This document shows, piece after piece, positions 33,688 through 45,600 of a DNA stretch of 64,000 bases (positions are counted from its first letter, which is position 1; every line of letters begins with the position of its first letter). Origin of the DNA: Solen grandis. Lineage: Eukaryota; Mollusca; Bivalvia; Adapedonta; Solenidae. The position numbers were made by a program, and so were the translations under genes. The notes under the pieces are model-generated. The model ran no database searches. It was given only the letters and a program-made list of their open reading frames with translations, and had not been told where the DNA came from. The stretch spans positions 40,900,049 to 40,964,048 of the forward strand of contig CM037788.1 of assembly GCA_021229015.1 (NCBI GenBank), read 5' to 3'.

Positions 33688-36600
33688 GTAATTAGGATTA
33701 CCTATAAACTCACTCAAGGTGCGGGGCCACCGTGGCCGAGAGGGTAAAATCGTTGACTTTAACACTCACTCAGCCCCTCACCGTGTGGGTTCGAATCCCG
33801 ACAGGGTCATTCGGATTTTCATGTGAGGAAGCCTTCTAGCTGGCTTGCGGTAGGTCGGTGGTTCTACCCGGATGCCTCCGTGCATTCGGGGTCTTCCTCC
33901 ACCTGTAATTAGCTGAACGTCGTTATATGACTGAAATACTGTCGAGGCGACGGTAAGCTCAAATAGTCAAATCAAGTCACTCAAGGTGCGATGTGGCGGG
34001 TATTTTCTGCGGGCAATATATTTTGCGGGTTTGTCATGAAACCTGTTAGTGTATTTTCTGCGACTTTTTCTTCGATGTTGTTTTCGTCCGCGAAATTGCA
34101 GAATGTAATTACATTTTGAAAACAGTCTACTATAGGTAAAACTCACGTATATTACGTCTAATAAAGTGGAACAGGCAGTTATTGAAGCCACGAAAGCCGC
34201 AAAGCGATTTGGAATTATATAAACATCACTGAAAGGAAATAAATACTTTTCTGTCAGTATCTTTTACAAGTATGTCTAGCTTAGACTCTGCAGAATAATT
34301 GAAACTGCCAAAATGGATGTATATCATCTTGATAAAACTAATGCCATATTTAGACAGTCATATTTAGTGCGAGGATTTATGTTTCAAATTGTTTGTCCAA
34401 GTTCATAATAGCGTCAAATTTAAACTTGATCTGAGAGAAAATCAAGATAAAGTTATACATGTAGTACTCGATATATTTTCAATTCTAGACTGCCTATCAT
34501 ATGCGCATTGGTTTAGTGTTAATGATTATACCCAGTTATATCCTTTGAATTGCTACCGTTGTTGTTGCAACTCATGTATTTCAAAATACGTCGAAAGTTG
34601 TATTCAGCATTATGCTTAAAATTAGCTCCGATTACACCAGATTGGTATTTAGGATAAATTCATGCAAAGATATATATCTATTTTTTTGTATTCTGAAATA
34701 AACAAAACAACACTAAAGCTAAAATGGTCATACATTTATTAAAACAATTTACGTAAAATATAAGTAACGGTTTCAATTTAACACAAAATTGGAAGTTGTT
34801 TGAAATCCTCATGCCCGGACAAGGTCTATTTTTGTTTCATGACTGAAGTAAAAAGGATCAATTTGAAAATTTACGTTTAAACTTAGGGGACGCGTGAGTG
34901 TAATGAGTGTTTTTTATTTTAATGAAACTTTCGATCGATCAAAGACTTGTAGGAGTTTTGATAAATTGCAAAATGTACACTATGTTAATTGTTTAATTGT
35001 TACCAATTAATTTAAAATCCATCTCTTTTTGACTTTGTTGGCTGTTTTTAACTTTTTACCACGATGGATACGTTTGTATAAATACAGTTTATATGATCTT
35101 TAACTATACATAAAAATTGTGCATATATCTGTTTCGTATTTTGACCTGTTACCCCCTCTATAAGGACCTTGGCCTGGACTTCAAAGCCAGACTGTTTAAG
35201 CAGACAGCTTGTAACAGATCACCTTTGTAACAGATGTTCAAAATGCAACCACATTTGTAACAGATGTTCAAAATGCAACCACATTTGTAACAGATGTTAC
35301 AAATGTGCAACGCAAATCAGGTACATATGTAACATATTTCAAGACGAATGTGGTCACATTTGTAAAAAAAAATCTTACAATATGAATTGTTACGAATGTG
35401 GTCTAACGCAGCTTTGTACTATATTTAAAAGACAAAAATATATAGGTGCTCTCTATTCGGTACCATCTTGGCTGAGTAGCCTCCCTTGAATGACTGCGTA
35501 GGTAGCTTGATTGTTTGATGTATTTTTTTTTCTTTACAAGAAACTAACATAGTATTTTTTTTCTTTTACAGTTTGCTTGATAAGAGGTAATTAGTAGTAT
35601 ATTTTCTAACTTTCATGCTTTTTTATCGGTCACCTGAGGTATTGGATTTGAATTTCGTCATCCTTTATTTATTGCACTGTGGAATAAATACCCCACCCTC
35701 CACCCCAACACACACAAACAAAATGTTTTTGTCATGTTTGTCTGTCCGTCCGTTTGTCACAAAATATGCCGCTTATATCTCCTAAAGTACAATTGGGAAC
35801 ATGTGCTCCATTGTCGTCCAGTTACAGCAGAGTTTGGGCCCTTTACTCAGAATGTACTCGAAACATAACTTTGAATTGATAACACTAAATCGTGTGTCGC
35901 GCATATGCCCTTATATGTTTCAGAGGGAGTTTTGAAATTTTACAGGAATGTACACGTATACCGGCAAAAAGGGTTTCAACTCAAATGTCGTAAAGTTACA
36001 GCAGAGTTATGGGCCATTTACTTAGAATTTTCATAAAACTTTTTGTCGTACATATCTGCCAATGTATTTCACTTGGCGTCTTGAAATGTTACAGTAATAT
36101 TTTATCTTCTAGTGTTGTTTTTTTTTTGTTGTTTTTTTGCGCTAGCAGTTTAACTAGCGTGCAGTTACATCAGGTGTATGCATTTTACTTAGAATGAGCT
36201 CAAACCTTTCTGTCGTACATTTTTCCAATATATTTCAGCTTCTTTTTTTTTCTTTTTTTTTTTTCGTTGAAAAGATTAAAAGTCAGTATGTCAGTATTTT
36301 TTGTTTTTGTATCTGAACATCTCATGGAAATGCCTTCGACTTCGAATATGAATTTATTCGATTACCGCAGAGTGTCACAGAATGTGCCAAGATTAGCCGA
36401 AGTAAACACTATGTCATTAAACTCTCAAAATTATTTTGTATATTGGTAATAGTGTATTTTGATGTTGTGAGGGGATTTTAGTTGGCTTATGTGACTGGTT
36501 GTTAATACCTGGTCAGGATTTTGGATACGAAAAATTGAAGATAACGAATGTTACCTTTTATAATAAAGGAATGAAGATAAAGGTCAACATGACCCAAAAT

Positions 36601-39600
36601 AGCAGTTATAAACCTAAGCCACATTATGAACGTGCTTTCATCCATAACCTCCAAACTTCACATGTGTATGCGCCTTGATGAGCTCCATCCGCAAGACCAC
36701 CTTATAGGCCCCAGGGTCAGAGGTCAAGGTCACCATATAGCAAATATCAATCTTGACCATAAACTGAAAGTGCTTCAATCCATAGCTTTTTAACTTCACC
36801 TTTACAAGCTTTACCCGCCAGACCCACTTAGAGGTCACGGGATCAAAGGTCAAGGTCTCTATGACCCAAAATAGCAAATGTTAACCTTAGCAACATTGTG
36901 AACGTGCTTCCATCCATAACCTCGAAACTTCACAGGTGTATGCGGTAGCATGGCGTTCATTCGAACGTAGCGCTTGTTCTTTTCGATTTACACATTTCAC
37001 AGTGCATATCCTTGTTCGCCAACTCCGCGCTATTTCTACACTTGAGGGAAGTTGAATATCAGTCCACTGATCACCTTTTGTTTGTCATGCGTGCATGCGG
37101 CATCAAGAATATCCTTTAAACCTTTAAACAAAATCTCCAAAAACGCTGAATGGATTTTGACCAAATTTCACAGGATTTGATCCTTTTGATGTTTTCTATC
37201 AGAATTGTTCAAAATGTTTTGGTTGGTTGAAAAAGTAGGTCACGGGAGCTAAAAAAAAGATCTTAAAAATGTAGTCTTTGAAAATCTTCTATAAAACTGC
37301 AAGATCTAGAGCTTAGATATTTGGTGTGAAGCATTGTCTAGTGGACCTCTACCAAGTTTGTTCAAATCATGACCCTGGGGTCAAAATTGGATCACAGGTA
37401 CAGATATTGTGTTAAATTACGCTTATTTTGCTAAACTTCTGCATGGATTTTGTATACAGTATGACTGTTTTATAAAAGGCAATATCTCTCAGGTGAGCGA
37501 TTCAGCGTCATCTTGTATGTTTTTTAGCTCACCTGAGCACAATGTGCTCATGGTGAGCTATTAGGATCACCCTGCGTCCGTCGTCGTGCGTCGTCCGTCG
37601 TGCGTCGTCAACAATTTGCTTTAAACGACATCTCCTCTGAAACCGCTGGACAGAAATTGATTAAAGGGACTGCCTCCCAGATGCTATCAAAATTACCGTA
37701 AAAAATAAATTAACTCATTTTCGGACGTAAATGTTATTTATTTTGTTATTAAGTCTACCATCGGCCAGAAAAAAATACTGATTTTCTTATTATTATCAAT
37801 TTCTTATTATTATCAAATAGAATCGTTTACGATCTTATCCAATAAGGGAGTTTCCCGTTTGTAAATAAAACATTGATTTCGTTATACGGGCACTTTACAT
37901 AGATCACATGATCGATAAATGCATTGTCAATGAGAAAAGGGATCGAATTTGAATATTACGAAACAGTTTTGGGGTAAATGTCTTGATTTCCAACCATAAA
38001 GACATCAATACTGATCAATGTCTGCATAAAGGTTATATCTCTTAGCTGTCGCCAAGTCGTTTTAAAGCTGTTACCGTTACAATGTACAATGTTTCTAAGA
38101 AAGTTCCCAGTTTTCGAAAATATACTTACTTGTCTATCAACAATTTGGCAGCCAGGCTGTCGCTGTCGGCTCCGATTGTGTTCTTTTCTTTATGTCGCCC
38201 CATCGCGTGACTCGATCGCCGATAGTTACAAGTTTTGATCTTCAGCGTTTCTGTCTCGCAGTAAGTGTACGCTTTTTGGCGATTGCTGTTTTTTCGGCCC
38301 CATTATAGTGCTTGAAATAGCTTGTTTGATTAGACGCGCATGTGCGAACGGGCACTTGCGCTGTCACGAGATTTTTCAGAAATCTAATTTCAAAAGTTAC
38401 TGCGTTTGTAACGCAGTAAAATTTGCGTTAGAAAAAACAGCGAAAACGGCAATATCTCGAGATTTTTTGGGAAATGTAAGTTATCAGTGATCAGATTTCA
38501 ATGCCTCACATACAATTATAAGTGATTTTCTTGAAATTAGAAGGTTTTTTTTCGTCATTTTAGCATCTGTAGGGCAGTCCCTTTAAACTTGGCAGGGATG
38601 ATTCTTGGGTGAACCTTCACAAAAGTTGCAAAAATAAACTTAATCCATGTTTAAATCTGGTTGCCATGGTAACAGAAAAAAATTTGATAACGTTAAAAAT
38701 CATCTCCTTAAAAACTACTGGCTAGATTTCAGAATGTTTCAGAACAGATGTTCCTTGGGTAACCATCTACCAAGATTGCTTAAATTACTCCGATCTGTAA
38801 AATAACATGGCCGCCAGGGGCAGGGCTAATTTGCCATATATGCATATAGTGAAATCTTTAAACGACATCTCCTCTAACACCGCTGGACAGAATTTTATTA
38901 AACTTGGCAGGGATGATCCTTTGGTGAACCTTCACAAAAGTTGCTAAAATAAACCTGATTCATGTAGAACTCTGGTTGCATTGGCAATAGAAATAAATGA
39001 ATTATGAAAACTTTAAAAATCATCTTCAAAAATACTGGCCAGATTTCACAATGTTTTATAACAGATGTTCCTTGGGTAACCCTATACACAAGTGAGCGAT
39101 TTTGGTCCTCTATGGCCCTCTTGTTTTGGTTTTAATTTTTTGTTGTTTTTGTTTGTCTGTTTTTTTTTTTGTTTTTGTTTTTTTGTTCGTGTTGAATTTA
39201 TATTGACCAAAATTCCAAAGTATCAGAAGAAATATTCGTCTTCAAAATTAGGAACTTAACTAGTCCGATTAAATCCGAGGCTGTTATAAAAGTTCTCTTG
39301 CTTAGCGCGAATCATAAATGAGTATATTAGAAAATGTAAAAATATAGGAGAATCTTAGCTAAGTCTTCACATAAACTCAATATTGAACAAGGTAGGCATA
39401 GTCGAATAAGAAGAGAAGATAGATAATGCAATTTTTGCAATACTAATGAGATTGAAGACGAGTATCATATTAAATTGTCCATTGTATTTGTAACTTACGA
39501 AAATATTAATGAAATCATCAAATCTTTCAATAATGATAAAATTAGCTATTTATTGTATAAAAGCTTTTAGAACCAGAGAATTAATCAAATTCAATACTTA

Positions 39601-42600
39601 TAAATGTTAATTACAGATATAATGTCAGTATATTTGCATTCCTTTATCAAAAATTCTCACTTAATAATGTATATGAGATAACATTATTTGTAACATTTAT
39701 TTATTTATTTTGTGTGTGTGTGTGTTATTGTGCATGCATATTGAATTTCTATGTTTATGTCAATGAGCTATGTATGCATGTGACAATCAATAAACGTCTG
39801 TTCTGTTCTGTTCAGCATATATAGAATTGGTCGGCCCGTAGTTAGGAAAATGTGACTGGGTGTGGTATCATGCTACATGTCTACAGCGTGATGCTGCAGT
39901 GTGACAGCATTACATGTCTCAAGAAGACAGTCACCAAATGACTGAAATGCTATTCTACGCATGTCTCCAACTGTTTTTAATTGGATTTCGCCTTTTGTTT
40001 GAGGCATGTTGTGCGTGCAAATGTGTTTTTCTTATTTTCCTTCGACTCTCTTCAAATTATATTGGACTTTACTTTTGTCGTTATATGTCAAAGATGTTAC
40101 CCAATCATAGATTATGGAATGGAACAAACACCTTTTGTACTTAAATAGCCAGTCAAGTATAAATCAGGTACAGTGCCTTTATGGCTGTAAGCGGTGGGCT
40201 AACGTAGAATAAACTTCTTAAATTACACCTCTTAGATGCTTAGCAAAGGTTGGTTGCTAATATAGATAGTCCTAATTTTAACGTCAATTGAGAAACCATG
40301 ATACTAATCCCTCTCTATTTTGTTGTTGGTCTTACATTGTACACCCTTATTTATAGTTTTAATCTAATGAGATTTAACGTTGTTATGTACTAACCGTGAT
40401 ACTATATTGATATAAAGTATGTAAGATCAGACCAATTGATAGAAAATGATGTTCTTTAATTATTTTCAGATACAAACCTGTTGTTCAGATACAGACTTTG
40501 ATATGTCAGATGCAGACTTTGATATGTCAGATGCAGACTTTGATGTGTCAGATACAGACTTTGATGTGTCAGATACAGACTTTGGTGTGTTCAGATACAG
40601 ACTTTGATATGTCAGATGCAGACTTTGATGTGTCAGATACAGACTTTGATGTGTCAGATACAGACTTTGATGTGTCAGATACAGACTGTGATATGTCAGA
40701 TGCAGACTTTGATGTGTCAGATACAGACTTTGATGTGTCAGATACAGACTGTGATATGTCAGATGCAGACTTTGATATGTCAGATGCAGACTTTGATATG
40801 TCAGATACAGACTTTGATGTGTCAGATACAGACTTTGATGTGTCAGATACAGACTTTGATGTGTCAGATACAGACTTTGATGTGTCAGATACAGACTTTG
40901 ATATGTCAGATACAGACTTTGATGTGTCAGATACAGACTTTGATGTGTCAGATACAGACTTTGATGTGTCAGATACAGACTTTGATGTGTCAGATACAGA
41001 CTTTGATATGTCAGATGCAGACTTTGATGTGTCAGATACAGACTTTGATGTGTCAGATACAGACTTTGATATGTCAGATACAGACTTTGATGTGTCAGAT
41101 ACAGACTTTGATATGTCAGATACAGACTTTGATATGTCAGATACAGACTTTGATATCTTCAGATACAGACTTTGATATGTCAGATACAGACTTTGATATG
41201 TCAGATACAGACTTTGATATGTCAGATACAGACTTTGATGTGTCAATGCAGACTTTGATGTGTCAGATACAGACTTTGATATGTCAGATACAGACTTTGA
41301 TGTGTCAGATACAGACTTTGATATGTCAGATACAGACTGTGATATGTCAGATACAGACTGTGATATGTCAGATACAGACTTTGATATGTCAGATACAGAC
41401 TTTGATATGTCAGATACAGACTGTGATATGTCAGAAACAGACTGTGGTATATTCAGATACAGACTGATATGTCAGATACAGACCGTGATATCTTCAGATA
41501 CAGACGTTGATATGTCAGATACAGACTTTGATATGTCAGATACAGACTGTGATATGTCAGATACAGACTGTGATATGTCAGAAACAGACTGTGATATGTC
41601 AGATACAGGCTGTGATATCTTCAGATACAGACTTTGGTATGCAGAAAAAAAGTGTCAGAAACAGACTGTGATATCTTCAAATTGAGACTGTGGTGTGTTA
41701 GATACATACTGTGATATGTCCATTTACAAACTGTGATGTGGTCAAATAGACAGATACAGTGATGTGTTTAGATACACAATTGTGATGTGGTCAAATACAG
41801 ACCGTGATATAGTGATATGTTTAGACTCATTCGATATTTGAAATTATGTGATGAGATTATCCAGAGTATTCTTGGGTATATTTCGATGCAGTGATAAGAT
41901 GGTCTGTACAGTTTGACAAAATGTAGATTGTTTTTAAATAAGTATCATCGCTTCACAGATAAAAGTACCATGCTCGTCGCGTCCCTTCCTGCTCTCAAAT
42001 GACATGATGACAACGATGGATAGCTAACATTAGTATAAGTTCTAATTTGTTAATATGTAGACAGTAGTTTATATGCGAAATTATTTGATGGTGGTAAATA
42101 AGTATTTTCTGATGCAAGTGATACTATATTATATACGCGTTCGTGTGTAAAATTCCATACAGACGGTGTTAAGTGTGGAACACCATTGGTAATATTATCT
42201 TAACAAGTTAAGTGCCACCTTTGATAAGATTAGTTTAGATATATCAATTGAGGACATTGAGAAAATGCTTCATCAATCGTACAACTTTGAGGACTCATGA
42301 TTTGCCTGCAATTTTTTGCACAGTTAATGTAAGGCAATGATACCATGTAAAAGCGTCGTGGTCCAGTGGTAACGTATCCTACTGTGGATCCGAAGGTTGT
42401 GGGTTCAAACCCTGGTTTGGGCAAGGACTTTTCATGACCTTCCCAGGTGCAAAGTACTAGTCCAACCCAGGAACCATCGAAAGGGCTTAGTATAAGTTGT
42501 AAGAACGTGTTCCACAATCGATGCAAAATAAATGAGGTTAAACTAATTGATATGCACCTTACGGTAAATGTCTCCTGCATGTCTTTTCTAAGGTAACGTT

Positions 42601-45600
42601 TTGTCAGAGAATAGTTAGAAAATAAGATTAAAAAGTGACACCACATCTTATTTTTAGGCTTTTCATGGGAAACTTCGTGACAATAAGTCATGAAAGAAAA
42701 AGAAAGAAAATGAAATTATGAAAAATATCGTAGAATGTATTAAAGTAATATTTTTGGGTTTATTTTTGAGATTGTGTTTCCTTTCAGTTATATTTCATGA
42801 CAAATTAATGACATATATTTTGGGATAAAGCATGGAAGAACATATGATCTTGCTTGGCATTTAACAAATATCCCCATCTTAATTGTTTAAAGATCGAGAA
42901 AGGAACTAACCAGCACTACTAATACAAAAGGCTACTTCGCAGCTTCTTAGAACATGCTTTTTCTTTTTAGTGTTTATCCTTCAAAGTAGTCTCCAAGAGA
43001 AGCAAGTGATGGAGGAAGAGAGAGAAAGAGCCCTCCAGCGAACTGTCTTTTACAATATAACATATAAAGAAGAGGATGCCTCCCCCAAGAACCACACTCA
43101 NNNNNNNNNNNNNNNNNNNNNNNNNNNNNNNNNNNNNNNNNNNNNNNNNNNNNNNNNNNNNNNNNNNNNNNNNNNNNNNNNNNNNNNNNNNNNNNNNNNN
43201 CGAAGAGTATAAGGGATGGGACAAGATCCGGTCAGGTATGCTATGTCTAACTCGAGGTATTGGATTAGATATCCGGCCGCGCATGCCAGGTACATCATGC
43301 TTGTTCCAAGCTTGGTTGATCCAGAGTCTGGTAAATGTAACTATGTGTGGTATAATGCATTAACCCTTTCCCTCATATAGACTCATTTTGACGCACTCAA
43401 TAGGTACCACATAAAGCCTGATCTGCAGAAAACCACAGTTAAACCTTACCAAATTTAATTGTAAAATCCTCATTTCCAGACCACTGAGGAGCAGTGAACA
43501 GCATAAAACCTGATCAGCCTGCGAGTAACTCGAAGGCTGATCTGGTTTCATACTGTTCACATAGGTTTTTTTCATGGTATCCTCTATGAGGGAAAGGGTT
43601 AAATTACAGTGAGGCAGGGCTACATTTGTATGTAGACACATTTCACACAAGACCGAAACACTGTTGGTTGGATGTTAACACAATTAAGAGACACAATTAA
43701 GGCTGAGATTAATGTCTCCATATTTTGTTGATCGAGATTGCATCTCAGTCCATTTCGTGCATTTTCGGTAATATGAAGATAACATTAGAACGAACTATTG
43801 TAATACGCGTTACTTTGGATTAAGTCTTAAAAATGAGATTGAACTAATTCATTTAAAGCAGCTAGTTCGGAGATGATCTGTAGAAATTAAAAAAAATGTT
43901 TTTTTTTCTTCTCTCCTCATGTTGTTTTGAATTTGATTCTTTTTATTTTAATACATAAATATATGTTGCTCTTATAATCTGTAAGAGAGAGAGAGAGAGA
44001 GAGACCGCTTAATGTAAACCGTCCATCAAAAATTAAAAAAAAATAATGCAGTTCAAAGCGCGTTTATAACCTTGGGTTTTATTTGATACTCGTTCATTAA
44101 ATTTGCTATAATATGTACATGTACAATAAATGCGACTTCATACTAATCGCTGTCGTGCATTAATTGACGTCTGTGACATTCAGACGCTCAATTGTTGTAC
44201 AGTCAGTGAAACTAAAAGCGTTTGACTGATTCGGATTACCAGTAAAGCACACACAGTGATGTTGCCAAGGTGACAGCGGAGATAAGTGACAGCGAATGCT
44301 GTATCAGCAGATGTCGGTCTGGTCGACTGTACATTGGCTAACTTTATTTCAACAAGGGGCTAACAATGGAGATTCCCTCTACTGAGCACAAAATTAACCC
44401 ACTCCTTTACAAAAGTTGCTAAATAAACTTGATCCGTGTAGACTCTGGTTGCCATGGCAATGGAAAGAAAAAAGAAAAGAAAACTTATAAAATCATCTTC
44501 TTCAAAACTACTGGCCAGATTTCAAAATATTGTTGTACAGATGTTCCTTGGGTAACCCTCTACCAAGATTGCTAAAAACATTCTGATCCGTAAAAATACA
44601 TGTCCGTCAGGGGCAGGGCTAATTTGCCTCATATGTATATAGTAAAACTTGCTACCATTGGCAGGGCTAATTTGCCTTATATGTATAAAGTAAAAACTAT
44701 AAAGACCTCCTTTCCAAAACTGCAGGCCAATTTTTTACAATATTTTGGCACAGGTGTTCCTTCCTATCTGCAAACATTACTAAAAGAAAACTTGATCCAT
44801 GTAGAACTTTGGTTGCCATGGCATGATGCATGGATTACCTTAAAACACGTCATTCTTTCATTAAATTACATCGTTTCTATGTGTGTGTGTGTTTGGGGGT
44901 TTTTTTGTTGTTGTTTTTGTGGGGTTTTTTTTGTTGTTGTTTTTTGTTTTTAGCTCACATGAGCACAACGTGCTCAAGGTGAGCTTTTCTGATCGCCTTT
45001 TGTCCGGCGTCCGTCGTCCGTCGTCCGTGCGTGCGTGCGTCCGTGCGTCCGGCGTCAACAATTGCTTCAAACAACATCTCCTCCTAAACGGCTTGGCCAA
45101 TTTGAAAAATATTTTGCAGGAATGTTCCTTGGATGAAGCTCTACTAAAGTTTTATAAATGATTCTGGTCCATCGCATAATTAGGTCACAGGAGCTAAAAA
45201 TAGATTTTAAAAATGAAAATTTAAAAAATCTTCTTCTCTGAAACCACAAGGCCTAGCCTTTTGATTTTTGGTATGTAGCATGATCTTATGACTCTCTACC
45301 AGGATTGTACAAATTATGACCCTGGGGTCAAAATTGGCCCCGCCCCAGGGGTCACTTGATTTCACATAGGCTAATATAGGAAAAACTTGAAAAAATCTTC
45401 TTCTCCGAAACCACAAGGCCTAACCTTTTGATTTTTGGTATGTAGCATCATCTTATGGGCCACTACCAAGATTGTACAAATCATAGCCCTATGGTGATAA
45501 ATGACCCCACACCAGGGGTCACTTGTTTTACATAGAGTTATATAGAAAAATCTTAAAAAATCTTCTTCTATGAATCCATAAGACCTAGAGCTTAGATATT

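Noticed and set aside
35169..35489. Cysteine-rich CxxC protein frame
   Set aside because: It is produced by a 30-bp tandem repeat, opens without ATG, and the non-repeat part has no recognised domain.
40498..41685. Asp-rich repeat protein gene (DTDFDVS)
   Set aside because: The frames come from a 21-bp minisatellite that is equally open on the other strand and in a second frame. No start context, signal peptide or splice sites support it, and CTTCAG insertions shift the frame.
42230..42691. 153-codon minus-strand frame
   Set aside because: It overlaps a SINE (B-box translation PGFEPTTFGS), a typical artefact of tRNA-derived repeats.
42967..43298. Frames running across the N gap
   Set aside because: The unknown bases are translated as X; continuity across a gap of unknown size is not evidence.
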